Assembly: GCA_023055425.1 (NCBI GenBank)
Contig: JALGPY010000010.1
Location: forward strand, 17,705,363-17,769,362
DNA: 64,000 bases
Direction: 5' to 3'
DNA from: Linanthus parryae
Lineage: Eukaryota; Streptophyta; Magnoliopsida; Ericales; Polemoniaceae
Shown: positions 53,901-63,772 of the stretch, piece after piece
Layout: each line of letters starts with the position of its first letter
Numbering within the stretch: the first letter of the stretch is position 1
Notes under the pieces: model-generated
What the model was told of the DNA's origin: nothing
What the model saw: only the letters and a program-made list of their open reading frames with translations
The model's database searches: none
Translations under genes and position numbers: made by a program

Positions 53901-54370
53901 GCATGCCGTACTGCAAAATGAGGCACTTGTGGAGTTTCTACAGTCGCACAAGAGCTGTAAGAAACATTCAATCCTTCAGACTTCTGTAAATACCTAGTGG
54001 CCGTGATAAAGGATATTGAATTTGTTGCATTTATTTCACTGCAGCCTCCCACGCCACAGATTCTGATGTTTCTGAAGCTGATTCGGTCGTGAAAGCATCT
54101 GTTGCTGATACTTATCCTGAAGACTCTGGATCTCCAAAGAGCTTGGACGATTTTGCGAATGGGTTTGCTGAGTTTCTGCAAGGTGTGAAGCTCTCAGTGG
54201 TTGAAATGATGAACAGTTTGTCGGGGTACTTTCAGAATCTATTTGGAAGTCCAGTTGAAGACCCTGCCGGTGGAAATGCCAAAGCATCGGTCATGGATAA
54301 AGCGGTTGGAGCATCTTTCATGGGGCTGGCAGTAATGGTTATCATTACGGTTGTGCTGAAGCGTGGCTAG
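41626..54370 (+). CDS. Conserved plant protein of unknown function, AT4G25170/AT5G61490-like, four exons
   Basis: Exons 41626-41996, 44369-44564, 53863-53956 and 54045-54370 join in frame to 987 bases (328 residues plus stop); all introns are GT...AG. The protein starts MGGGGVMRAAAK, has a conserved 'RPCWELDDWEFAGGEEE', then 'PRLVFGGVPTLEEAKEATSELKDALDK', 'AFRLLNESPVAQSVVASIASD' and 'VWHAVLQNEALVEFL', and ends with a hydrophobic segment (about residues 306-325, 'GASFMGLAVMVIITVVLKRG'). This suggests a tail-anchored membrane protein. I recognise it as the uncharacterised UCP012943-type plant family from memory, so the match needs a search. Start 41626 is chosen because the family begins MGGG and the context (A at -3, G at +4) is good; an upstream in-frame ATG at 41482 is less likely. 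Introns 1 and 2 are 2.4 and 9.3 kb and full of transposons. Confidence 0.8.
42720..43341. mobile_element. hAT-like non-autonomous element in intron 1
   Basis: Starts CATAGTTATCAAAATC and ends as the reverse complement of CATAGTTGTCAAATC. An exact 8-base target duplication, CTTCCAGA, lies at 42712-42719 and 43342-43349. Dense short repeats of GATTCG/ACGATTC type fill the two ends (about 42740-42905 and 43252-43325), while the centre lacks them. This matches the subterminal transposase-binding repeats of hAT elements. At 622 bases it has no transposase. Confidence 0.8.
44369..44564 (+). CDS. Exon 2 of the host gene
   Basis: The acceptor TTTCAG precedes GGTTTATATATC. The first G completes codon AAG. 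It encodes 'VYISPHSSSCSEQ' through 'LLNESPVAQ' and ends at CAG before donor GTAATG. 196 bases. Confidence 0.85.
44565..47741 (+). other. Intron 2, first part
   Basis: Intronic. No coding region is supported. Segment 45540-45740 is similar to 48690-49290 ('gcaataggtgcaa' core, then 'ggaatgg.taaaat', 'ctaaatgcat'). 46840-47560 is unusually GC-rich for intron sequence and may be old inserted DNA, but I recognise nothing in it. Confidence 0.4.
47750..48547. mobile_element. hAT-like non-autonomous element in intron 2
   Basis: Terminal repeats CAGAGTTACC (left) and CAAGGTTACC (right, reversed) are flanked by the exact 8-base target duplication CTCCGAAC at 47742-47749 and 48548-48555. Both ends carry GC- and CpG-rich iterated words such as CGCGTTCCGCGATCC (48393-48411 and 48483-48535, and 'gcggatcgccggcgatcc' at left), while the middle is AT-rich. 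798 bases, no transposase. The layout is the same as in the intron 1 element, with different repeat words. Confidence 0.8.
48806..49211. mobile_element. MITE (Tourist-like) in intron 2
   Basis: Terminal repeats GGCTCCGTTTGG and, reversed, GGCTGTTTGGG. The 3-base direct repeat TTG flanks both sides. Inner text 'aaaacattttcc' and 'gtaaaatattttc' is also partly inverted. It holds a CCACCA-rich patch at 49005-49090. 406 bases, no coding capacity. A 3-base duplication suggests PIF/Harbinger, but TTG is not the usual TWA. Confidence 0.6.
49916..51536. mobile_element. Pack-MULE (Mutator-like element) in intron 2
   Basis: Terminal inverted repeats of about 88 bases begin GGGTAAAAGACATTTTCC on both strands, with only a handful of mismatches. 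An exact 9-base target duplication, TATAAGAAT, lies at 49907-49915 and 51537-51545, the hallmark of Mutator-type insertion. No transposase is present. Inside lies a fragment of a pentatricopeptide-repeat gene on the minus strand (about 50750-51269), so the element has captured host sequence. 1621 bases. Confidence 0.9.
50750..51269 (-). pseudogene. Captured PPR gene fragment inside the Pack-MULE
   Basis: The minus strand from 51269 begins MEQSSSPSSMNN and reaches 'SKIVDLMSFSQEGKIEEAFQ', 'DYRIFEFLMDWCTNQESIESAKRVHD'. After a one-base shift near 50880 it continues 'ELNNKLIDLYMKCGN'. These are PPR-type helices with the family's 'KxVHD...LNN.LI.LY.KCG' pattern, as in DYW-class mitochondrial RNA-editing factors. 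Only about one and a half repeats are present and the frame is broken, so it is not a working PPR protein. The N-terminal part may be the captured 5' end of the parent gene or unrelated. Confidence 0.7.
51546..52430. other. Intron 2 segment with probable small MITE
   Basis: At about 51930-52300, ends reading GCACGTTTGGTAACCGTTTAAGAACA and, reversed, GCATGTTTGGTATACTTGTTCATA form an imperfect inverted repeat of about 24 bases. Inner 'aacacatttggcaa' and 'tgccaaacatgtg' are also inverted. No convincing target duplication. The rest shows nothing recognisable. Confidence 0.4.
52431..53450 (+). pseudogene. LINE (L1-type) 3' relic in intron 2
   Basis: 'RGGKLWKKVIDCKYGV' and 'HGDGLWKSIRSVWSRF' (52483-52671), then 'TYWEPTFVRPFNDWELDLITDLLAKL' and 'DNIVWLKGKDAFSVKCFYKLL' (52727-53062), are the C-terminal part of plant L1 ORF2 upstream of the zf-RVT domain. 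Degraded zf-RVT-like text follows ('LPAKMSFF', 'DNLQRRG', 'ESI'). It has many frame breaks, and no poly(A) or target duplication is seen. A 17-base direct repeat 'ccccaacagagaagtc' lies just upstream (52431-52475). Confidence 0.7.
53863..53956 (+). CDS. Exon 3 of the host gene
   Basis: Acceptor TATTGCAG, then TCAGTTGTTGCT. It encodes 'SVVASIASDANVWHAVLQ' to 'LQSHKS' and ends with one base of the next codon before donor GTAAGA. 94 bases. Confidence 0.85.
54045..54370 (+). CDS. Exon 4 of the host gene, with stop codon
   Basis: Acceptor CACTGCAG, then CCTCCCACGCC. It contains a serine/acid-rich stretch, 'SLDDFANGFAEFLQGVKLSVVEMM', and the C-terminal membrane segment. Stop TAG at 54368-54370. 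The 88-base intron before it is of normal plant size. Confidence 0.88.
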
Positions 54371-54944
54371 GCGTCATTTCTTGGCGACTACTGAAGAATT
54401 TGTCGAAGCTACTAAACCCAGTGTTCATAAATAAACCTAGTCTTGTCGAACTTGACATTTGATTGCTCAATTAACTGGTTTAATATTCCGCTTTCTTGAC
54501 TTCTCATGGTGTAAATATTTACTAAGTGTGAACTTTTTATAATGTTTTGCCATCTCAGTCGATGTTGATCTTAGCCTCTTAGGCACCGCCTAGATCTTTG
54601 GGTGCATGTGTTTCTCTGTAAAGAAGATCATTGAAGCTGGTGTGGTTATTTCTTGTAATACTAATGCCATTGTAGTGTTTGGTGGTAGATGATGTCGTGA
54701 TGGTTAGATTTAGTGAAGACAAAATCATCCTGGAATTCTTGTCCCTAGGTTGTGAGGTTTGGAGCAGGGCTATGTTTACCGCGACATTCTGGTAAACATC
54801 TCACTTCCGGCTAGTCCAAACTCCAAAGGTAGTGATTGAAGATTTGGTTATGTTTACAGCATGCGCTTCAAGAACACTTCACAACCTTCTTGGTTGTGAT
54901 ATTTGTAGAATGGTTATGTTAACCGCAAATTGTTCGAGGTCACT
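54371..54944 (+). other. 3' untranslated and intergenic sequence
   Basis: A possible polyadenylation signal AATAAA lies at 54430-54435, about 60 bases after the stop. Beyond about 54620 the text is unremarkable, apart from a repeated 'ggttatgtttac/ggttatgttaac' near 54845-54935. No gene seen. Confidence 0.4.
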
Positions 54945-56949
54945 TGTCACGCCCCGATTTCGATAACCTGGGCACGTGAGTAAAGTTACAAATAAATCGC
55001 TGAAAACGGACATAATTGGAAGTCTAGGTTCAAAAATTAATTTCTCTTGAACTGTTTATCAAAACAATGTGAAATGTGGTAGGAAGAATCCTGTAAGTAT
55101 GTATTACAACCCACTAAAACAGTTTTTATGAAGTTCAAGAGATGTAGGATGAAATGTTATGAAATTTGGACACAAGGTTGATATATAAGTGTAGAATACC
55201 CCATCGAAACAGTTTTGCAAAATAATAAGAGTTGTTTGACTTATTGAAACAAACACAATGCTGCCCAGTAAAACTAGTCAGGACTGCAACACAAACTTTA
55301 AAATTCAACAACCCTTAAGCCGTATGGTGAAGAATTATGAAATTTGAACACAAGATTGATATATAAGTTTAGAGTGCCCCTCTAAACAGTTTTGCAAAAT
55401 AATAATCCAAGCTACATTTATTGAGGAAAACGTGCGCTGTTGTCCGTAAAATTCAGGATGAGCAAATTGATAAATACATGTCTTCAAATCCTATTCGAGT
55501 TCTATCACCAAATCCAATATATCTATAACATGAAATGGCCTCTCGCCTCAAATTAATTTCAAAACAAAAGCAACATCTCGTCAAGTTCAAGTGTGAATCA
55601 CATAGACGAATTTTATTAACTAAAAGCAGCTAAAATCTTCTCCTTGTATGATGCTTATGTCTAGACTCTCGGCTACAATATAGCACCTGAAAAATGAAGG
55701 ACTGAACAAACCAATGCCCAATAGAAGTAATAGTTTGAGATAATTAATTTGGCAGGTCATGAAATGCAATTCACCGAAAGTATTCCACGAAATCAAAGAG
55801 TCACACATACTACTTTACGCTACAAGCGTAGACACAATTCACCTATATGACACCTTACGTTTTCTTGTCAACTCATAACCATGTAACACTCAAATCGCCA
55901 CCGATGATATACGTACTAGCCAGCGCATGGCTCTGCCGGCGACCGCACACAGCGCGTCCCGTTCAACTTAGCCAAATCATGGCTCTGCAGTGACTACATC
56001 ACGTAATAGCCACAAAGGCTCTGCCCTCTTTACGGGTGCTACCTCCTGCGCAGGTTTCCGGTCTTTCACCGCAGAGCTGTTCAAGCCCAACTTAATTATC
56101 AGCCGTACCCCACCTGTGTCATCAAAAACAACTTCTCACCTGCTAATTTTATGATTTATAACCCATTACAGTAATTTGATTCACCCATGACCACAAGTAC
56201 TACCGCATTCACATGTAATTCACATATTGAAGTCAAATCGATATGCAACCAATATAGTGAAAAATTCAGATTTATAAACATAAGATAAGAGCACAAGAAA
56301 GTCAATTAACACGTTCATTGATCACATAGAACACACATAGTGTATCATACTTCATAAAAGGTAAATCAATAACCAAAATTAAAACTCCTACCTCACGGAA
56401 AGGGTACGTTTCGATTAAGAAACCTCAAGGTTAGAATCCCAAAGTAGTGGCTACCTCTTGGAGTAAAGATCCGTTTCAACCCCTTCACCGCGCCTACAAT
56501 CCTCTTCTTGACTTCCGATTGAGAGCTTGAATGTTGGGGTTTCCTTTAGTGCATCGTGTGTGAGAGAAAGGGGATGGGAGAATGAAGACAAATACGTGAA
56601 AAGCAAAGCTAACCCGTTTCTCTTATGTACCAGGTATAAAACTTTATGTTTAAGTCACTTTCAGCCCCCTAACTATGTCTAAAGTACACCTAAGAACCCC
56701 CCCCCCCTATATATAAAGTTATGTAATTCGTGCAGTTTAGACCCCAAAACCTTCATATCTTGCTCTAAAATCCTTGCTACTTATATTTTTAGACTACTCA
56801 ACTCATCTTACATAAAATCGAATTCATATACAAACAAAACATTCACCCAAATAATCATATAACACATAGGCATCAAATATAACTATTCAATAATGATAAT
56901 AACTATGAATAAAACTAGATAATTTATGAAAAAATATCCGGTCACTACA
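54945..56949 (-). repeat. Solo LTR, gypsy chromovirus type
   Basis: The plus strand starts TGTCACGCCCCGATTTCG and ends CCGGTCACTACA. Read in reverse it begins TGTAGTGACCGG and ends CGGGGCGTGACA, the usual end of Tekay/Del-type LTRs. Flanks TCACT (54940-54944) and TCACC (56950-56954) differ at one base, as in a decayed 5-base target duplication. 2005 bases with no internal region. A segment of about 84 bases ('atgaaatttg.acacaag.ttgatatataagt') is repeated at 55148-55230 and 55322-55405. A run of ten or more Cs is at 56699-56707. Confidence 0.7.
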
Positions 56950-58859
56950 TCACCTAATACTTTGACCTACGAGGGTAGGTTTTGATCACAAGGCAAAAGC
57001 CAGTCCTGCCATGTCGGGGTTAGGTTTTGACCATAAGGAAAAAGCCAATCCTGCCCTGTTGACAGCTGATTCTTCAAATTAAAATTTATACTTGATGGTA
57101 GGAATTGCGTTTAAACCTTTTAGTTGTTCACCCGGTTGAAACTGGGATTCGGGCAGGGGCACAAGATTGTTCATGTGTACCTGTTCGTATGTATTTTCAC
57201 CTTTGGGTATTGTACCTCGATTGTTAGGACTATGGTTGGATTGAGCGATTGTTTTTTTTAAAGTTCAGTTAGTACCCTCATATAGGTGTGGCTGGCTTTT
57301 GCGCGTTGACGTTTGTTACAATGATTTCATGAGTACTTCCTCGGTTTCTTCCGGAATGTCCTGACTTTTCAATCCATAACTGGGTCACTTTGGCTCGGTG
57401 ATATAATTATCAAAACGATATAATTTTTTGGAATTTTTTCCGTAGTGTTGTAGAGTAAAATTTAGCATACAAGACCATGCAAAGATTATCAAATTCTTGT
57501 ATCGTTTTGCTAATCAAATCACCGGGTCAAAGTGATTATGTGATTAATGACAAAAGAGAAGAAACATAGGTAGTAATTGTTAATGCTAGCCACCCTTGGC
57601 AGGTGGTGTTCGAGTGTTTTGATAAGAGAAGAAAATACATGGCAAGAATGCAACAATCCCCTTATCCGGCTCGGGACAGGACCGGGAGGGCGATGCTTAA
57701 TAGAAGTGGCAAAACTCAAATGCAATACAATCCATAACATAAACTTATAATATTAAACAGTAAACTTAGAGTCTTATACAAAATGTGCTTATTATTACAC
57801 AATAACATAACAACACTAGATACTAATTGTGACGTTATCAGTCTAGGTGAGTCTCGCGCCCCTTCTATTCCATAATTCCTCAGCTCCTAGACCTGTGGTG
57901 GGAAGAAAACAACAAGAATCGCAGTTTCTCAAAGTCGACAATAAATACTGAGTGAGATACACCTTAGCATGTCAAACATGAAAGAGAATTTAACTGCTGG
58001 GACACACATTAAATAAAGTGAAAGTGACAGAGAATAAGTAAAACTTTATCAGAGTTTGCAACGGCATAAAAGCAACTGTGATAACCAAACACGAACGACA
58101 TTATCCAAAGCTTTAAATATTTTCAATTTAGTCCTTCTAAGTGTCATTTTCCAAATAGAATATGAATCCACTTATCAGCTTTCAAATATAGAATTAAAGG
58201 AGCCAGTTATAAAGCACAGTACCAGAATCGTAATGGTCAACAACGGACCTCCCAAGTGATAATGGTCAATAAAGGACCTCCTTAAAAGTAATGGTCAACA
58301 AAGGACCTCCCAATACCAGACTAGACCTTAAGTGTTGCAACACCCTCTTAAGAAGTAAAAGACATAAGGGTGAGTACTAGCTGGGACTCCAGCCAACAAG
58401 GCGAAGAGCCATAGCCAACAAAGGGCCTCCCAAATAATAATGGTCAACAAAGGACCTCCCAAATAGTAATAGCATCCGGTACTTGCAGTATTCCACTTTA
58501 TGTTAGTAACGAATTATTATTTCGTGAGCGTTTCCAAGAACAGTAATCACAAGTCCAAATTTGACAAGAAGAAACACATAAAAATACAATTTTGAGATAA
58601 GTATAAAATCACGTTTGACAAATGTGATTCACACATACATTTTGAGACAAATTATAAAACCAGAGAATGACACGAAAGAAGCTAGGCACACTAGGCTAAG
58701 CATGTAATCTTGCCTTATTCGGCTTGGCAGTTAGTAGGTAGGATGGTCGATGAAGCCGATGTCCACGAATCTGTCTCCTACAATTTAGAAATATCTAGTC
58801 ACAATAGTGTTATTTCTAAATAAACAAACGCATAGATGCTTGTCTGACTAGGTCGAATA
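56950..58859. other. Intergenic region with a minisatellite and probable LTR debris
   Basis: No coding region is supported. 'ccagtcctgccatgtc' and 'ccaatcctgccctgtt' at about 57000-57060 are two copies of a unit of about 60 bases. 57840-58480 contains LTR-like text and a minisatellite. 58500-58859 shows nothing recognisable. Confidence 0.4.
58228..58475. repeat. Minisatellite with unit 'aatggtcaacaaaggacctc'
   Basis: The word GGTCAACAAAGGACCTCCC or a close variant occurs at about 58235, 58265, 58292, 58416 (as GCCAACAAAGGGCCTCCC) and 58442. Spacings are near 27-30 bases in the first and last groups, with a unique insert at about 58320-58410. It was found by eye, so further degraded copies are possible. 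Confidence 0.65.
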
Positions 58860-59168
58860 CTAAGTGTAAGATCTCGATTTATTTTAAAACAATTAAGAAC
58901 TTGATTATTTATGTGAACTGAAGTTTGGTAGTTGATGTACATTGTTCCATGCTTTCATCTGTGTATTGTGTATGCATGAAATATATATGTGTGTGTGTTA
59001 TGACAGTAAATAATTAGTATCTCTCAAATTGTTCGTGCATGTATGTTTATCATCATGCATGGGTGATCTTTAACAATTGCAAGATTTGTTTAGTATGGTT
59101 AAATTTAGAAAATGGTTGGATATTTTGAAGAGATGACAAAACAATATTCTGTTACTTAATTTTTGATT

Positions 59169-60838
59169 TTTTTTTTTTTTTTTTTTTTTTTGCGGAAAGA
59201 GAAGAACAACAGTTAATAATAAGAAGAATTACAGGAGGACTACATAGTATTACAAAGCACATCGATCTAACTAGAAACCTGCTAGCTATAAAGAAACCTT
59301 CTGAAACTAACAACTACAACAAGACCAAGCAGGACGAAAAAAAAAAAGAAACAATAAAAAACAACATAGCATAGAGATTCATAGCCGCAAAGCTTGAACA
59401 TTCGAGAAGCACCACCTGAAGGCAAAAAGCCAGAGAAGAAATCAGAATGATGCTAAGAGAAACAATACATATACCATAATAGGATTGCATAGGAAAGATA
59501 AGGAGAAAGGTGGGTGAATCCTCGAAAGTGGCGGTGGCCGAAACTAGGAGCTCAGCCTCCTATTCTTATCTGGGCGGCGCGCTGGAGAGTGCTGCGGATG
59601 CGAAAGTATCCACCCAGAGTCATAAGGTCCTGTTGTGATTTCGGAGAATTCTGAATCCTCCGTTTTTCGCGACTTTGAAGGCCTCTTTGATGTGTGATGC
59701 TCATGATGAATGAGGAAACAGCGACGGGACACAGAATAAGGAACATGAACAGCTCTTTTATCCCATATGTTTGACGAGGAGAGCGGTTCACCACTCTCCA
59801 ATACCAGTCTCCATCAACGAGAATCACCTGATTGGTTCTTGGGTTGACAAATTGAACCTTCGCTTTACGGTTTTCGTCAAAGGGGCCGGGCATGATGCTT
59901 GTTAACTCCTTGCATGTGTGATCAAACACAACATTACGATCCTGGGAGGAGCGAAGATGAAAAAGCTCAGCTCGACTGTACTTGAGTTTGATATGTCTGA
60001 CCTCCTCAAGATTCGGATGGAAATCCCCAATTCTCCGAAGTCGCTTTTCTTGAGAAAGTGCTTCAGACCAAACCCGAATTTTTTTCGAGCAAACACGCCA
60101 TTTCTTCCTTGTGGGCTCGTGCAAATCTGATCGGAACAAATTTGCGAGAAAACGCGGGTGTTCTTGGAAGTTTAAAGCCCAAACTTTTGTTAAAGCTGTA
60201 GATCTGACCCTTTTCATGGTCACACGAAAATGAAAGAACTGAACAAAAGAGACGAAGAAGGAAAACAATACAAGCCAAAAAAATGAAAAAAACTAGCTCT
60301 AAACCCACGAGAACAAAGGCAAAGAAACTGAAACACTAACAAAGGAATAAAGAAAAAGATGGAAGAGGACCTAGGCGAGGAAATCGACTCAAAGACACTG
60401 GATAAGAAGTAAAACAAGAAACATAAATAATAATAAAAACAAAACAGAGGAACCAAAGAAGGGAGATGAAACCAAATCAGAGCACAAAATTAAGTTAGAG
60501 AGAAATAGGTAAATGACGATATTTGAGATGTCGATTGCCAGGCACAACTGAAACGAAACAATAAGGAGATCTGATTTCGCCGGCGGCGAAAACCCAAAGA
60601 GAGACGAGAAAAGATAAAAACAGCCCACCCACGAGAGCCCGACGCCGAAAGGAAGGGTGAATTGGAGGAAAAACTGAGAAGAACTTGAGATTGGAAGAAG
60701 AAAGAGTCCCGGTGGCGGCGTCAAGGGCCAGGAAGAGCCGCGAGATTGACAAAAAATTAGGGTTTTCTAAGGATGGGGTTGTGTCCTAGAGAGTGGAGAG
60801 AGAGTTTTCTCTCTCTAAACGCCCCAACCCAGATGTTC
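59169..60838 (-). mobile_element. Poly(A)-tailed retroposon of unfamiliar type
   Basis: On the plus strand it begins with a T-run (to 59191), i.e. a poly(A) tail in minus sense. It is flanked by the exact 16-base target duplication TACTTAATTTTTGATT (59153-59168 and 60839-60854). The minus-strand 5' end is a CT/GA-rich leader ('gagagagaaaactctctctcc', 'aaaccctaatttttt') of plant LINE or mRNA type. One 221-codon frame lies inside, with no reverse transcriptase or endonuclease. It is either a non-autonomous LINE-dependent element or a retrocopy of a cellular mRNA. 1670 bases, inserted in the solo LTR. Confidence 0.8.
59552..60217 (-). CDS. Hypothetical protein in the retroposon
   Basis: Opens MKRVRSTALTKVWALNFQ (an in-frame ATG 51 bases upstream gives a hydrophobic MFSFFVSFVQFFHFRVT extension). 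It is basic in the first half, has 'VQFVNPRTNQVILVDGDWYWRVVNR' in the middle, a hydrophobic 'LFMFLILCPVAVSSFIMSI' segment, then a polar tail to IRIGG. A second frame (59801-59544) overlaps the tail. I recognise no domain. The frame is uninterrupted, so either the insertion is recent or the protein is maintained. Expression is unknown. Confidence 0.45.
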   Translation of the reverse strand: MKRVRSTALTKVWALNFQEHPRFLANLFRSDLHEPTRKKWRVCSKKIRVWSEALSQEKRLRRIGDFHPNLEEVRHIKLKYSRAELFHLRSSQDRNVVFDHTCKELTSIMPGPFDENRKAKVQFVNPRTNQVILVDGDWYWRVVNRSPRQTYGIKELFMFLILCPVAVSSFIMSITHQRGLQSREKRRIQNSPKSQQDLMTLGGYFRIRSTLQRAAQIRIGG

Positions 60839-61036
60839 TACTTAATTTTTGATTGTGTCATTGCTTAGAAAGAGATAGAAATGTAATAGTATGTTATAAT
60901 TTTTACATTAATGATAGGTGTATAGTTTATGAGTTGCCACGTGTCTACCATGGATTGTTAGACACATGGTTCCCTTTTTATTCTTTGCCAGTAAATCTCT
61001 TGGAGTGCTTTGTTACTTGTTTAACTTCTCATAAAA

Positions 61037-62920
61037 TCTAAGTCAAGCTCTTCAAGTCACTGAGAAACTGCATTTAGGAAAATATCTTGACATCTTCCTC
61101 AATCACAAAGGCAACAATAAAGAGCTCATAGCAGATACAGTTAGTAATTAAGGTTTATCAGAAATGCTCTGGTTGGAAGGGGCTTATGCTAAACTTTGTA
61201 GGTAGATGTGTTCTTATTAAGCCTGTTCTTAATTGTCTTCTTGTCTACCCCATGTCCATTAGTGTATTCCCTAACAAAACTTGCAAGGTCATCACCTCTT
61301 TGCTAGCAAAATTTTTATGGTTTGGTAACACTTCTACTAAAGGTATCCACTGCCTTCCTTGGAAATTTCTTTGCAACAAGACTAATAGAGGGGGCTTAGG
61401 TTTTAAGGACATTTCATCTTTTAATAATGCTTTAGTAGCTAAAAAAATTTGGAGAATGTTAACTTCTAAAACTTCTCTTTTATCTAAATACTTCTCTACT
61501 AAGTACTGTAAAAGAACACCATTTTAGCATCATTAGACCTGGAACCTCTTCTTCTATTGCTTGGAGAACCATCTGTAAAGGAAAAGTCTTTCTAAAGGAT
61601 TGGCTTGGAAAATAGTTAATGGGAAAGATATCATGATTAGATCCTCTGGATGGATCCCTGATGTCCCTGCTGATTCCTGACAAGAAATTTTGCATACCAC
61701 TGATTCTAGGCATATTTTTGTATCTGTTGATCAGTTGCTTGACTCATCTATTGATGTAAGTGGCAGATGGTGTAGGCATACTGTTACCCAGCTCTTTCCT
61801 CAATGGTTGGCTAATAAGATCATGGAACATGATTGTGGCTCCTTTGATGAGCAGGATACCCCCTTTTGGAAAGCCTCCTCTTCTGGCATCTTCTCAGTTT
61901 CTTCAGCTTACAATCTTCTTAACTACAATAATTCTTCTCCTAATTTATCTTCCTCTCCTTTGCATTTCAAATCCATTAGTCACAGATTCACTTGGTCCCT
62001 ACTTTAGAAATCTGGTTTGCCTAATCAAATTATAGGTCTTATCTGGAGAACTCTAACTAGTTCCCTTCCTACTTTACATAATTTGCATGCTAGAGTTGAT
62101 TCTGTTAACCCTATCTGCTCTTTTTGTAATGTTAGTAATGAAACTGCAACTCATCTTTTCATCCTTTATCCAAGGGCTCAAGGAGTTTGGCATAAGGCTC
62201 ATATCTTAATCCCTTTTTCCCCCCACTCTTGATATTACATTATGGATTAAGAGTGGGCTCAAACAAAAGAAGGATTGGAAATGTAACCCCCATTGGTGTT
62301 GGATTCCTGCCATCATATGGACACTGTGGAAATCTAGAAACCAGATGATCTTTCACAAGATTAGCATCAATGGGGATCAACTGCTTCACCTTGCTTAGGA
62401 TTTGGTGGAGTTTATTATTTTATCTGCTAGTAACTAATTATTTTTCCTCCTCCACTCACATTCCACAGAATTGGTCAAGATTTCTTCAGTTGATGGTGCC
62501 CCCTCTTGGGTTAAAGCTTGTGATCAGTTTGCAGCAAGTTCCAGTGTCCAGCAAGTGCTTGATGTGGCTCCTCTGGCTTCTGAGCCCCCTCTAGGTGGTC
62601 CATTTCAGGCTCCAACAAATACTGTCCTAGAGTTTGGTTCCTCACAAGCAGAAGGTGGTGTTCCGCCCCTATCTACAGAAGGTGCTGCATTCCCTCATTT
62701 GGCTCCCTCTTTGGTGCCCTCAAATGCATTCATCCCCTATATCATGGAGTAAATCAATGGCTTTGGTTTTAGCTATGGTTAGGAGTCTATGTGATCATTG
62801 TAATGTTAATATTTGGTTGCTTCTCCCTGGATTTGAACTCGTTCTTGGTTTTATCTTTGATGAACTCGTTTGTACTTTTTTAGCTTAATCTATGGTAATC
62901 TTCATGTTCTTCAAAAAAAA
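61037..62920 (+). mobile_element. 5'-truncated L1 LINE with poly(A) and target duplication
   Basis: Exact 14-base target duplication AACTTCTCATAAAA lies at 61023-61036 and 62921-62934, with an A-run just before the right copy. The body encodes, with frame breaks, the end of the L1 reverse transcriptase ('LGKYL', 'LNFVGRCVLIKPVLNCLLVYPMS', 'PWKFLCNKTNRGGLGFKDISSFNNALVAKKIWRML', 61186-61527) and the zf-RVT domain ('HNLHARVDSVNPICSFCNVSNETATHLFILYPRAQGVWH', 62017-62232). The 3' part (62370-62900) is spacer and 3' UTR. It is inserted in the solo LTR. Confidence 0.88.
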
Positions 62921-63772
62921 AACTTCTCATAAAAGAAACATAGTAATGATCTCAAATGAGGTTCGGACAAATGAGAACAGAAGAGAAAAAAAAAAGATAG
63001 TGGAGCTTTTACAATCAGGGGAGGAAAAAGAATAGTTGAGTGTCTGCCATGGTGAGAAGTAGACGACTAGGAGGGTATGTGAGTAGCGTTGATCTCTGTC
63101 CAAATTGTTGGTTTCCACTGTTGTTGATTAGAGGCATAGTGTTTCTCCGATGGTTTGCTTAGGCAGGAAATGCAACAGTTTAATATTGATCTGGTAGGGG
63201 AACTCTAATTTCTAAGTTTCCTGCAGTTACGGTCTATTTCTGCATATATTGCTGGTGTGATTTTACAGTTTTATAGCTATCTGATTATCTTCTTGTGATT
63301 AATAAATCACGCTGTTTGTCTATTTGGTGCCGCATGCTGATGTGTAATAACTGGATGTTGTGTTAAGTAGATTTTAGATTTCTACGCCTGTGGTTAGGCG
63401 GTACCTGCTGGACTGTTTGGCTCACCCCTCTGTTTTACAGGTTGAGCCGTGGTGCGACTGGATCGTGAAGTAGTTGCTAGATAGCATATTTTTAGCTAAA
63501 TATGTTATTTTTAGCTGTTTTTAGTGAAAGTTGTAAAATATTATTTTACATTAGGAAATTGTCATTTTTGACGAGTTGGTCTAACTTTTTAAATAATTCA
63601 GTCACGTACAAGTTTTTCAGATATTTGATAAAAATGTCGTTTCGGACGACTGTGTGTCCTGTTGATGGAGGTTTTAACGTCTGAAAGTGTCAGACGGGTT
63701 GACAGTAAAACTGTGCTATTATCGTAAATCGATTATTCATATTCAAATGTGTGACCGGGTCGTCACACTAAG

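Larger units (their letters stand above)
58865..63767 (+). repeat. Solo LTR (gypsy type) split by two later retroposons
   Basis: Starts TGTAAGATCTCG and ends GGGTCGTCACA, with exact 5-base target duplication CTAAG at 58860-58864 and 63768-63772. Removing the two insertions with one copy of each of their duplications (59169-60854 and 61037-62934) leaves about 1.32 kb, a normal LTR length. U5-like text ('gtcgtttcggacgac', 'gtgtgaccgggtcgtcaca') is at the right end. No internal region or second LTR is present. Confidence 0.8.
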
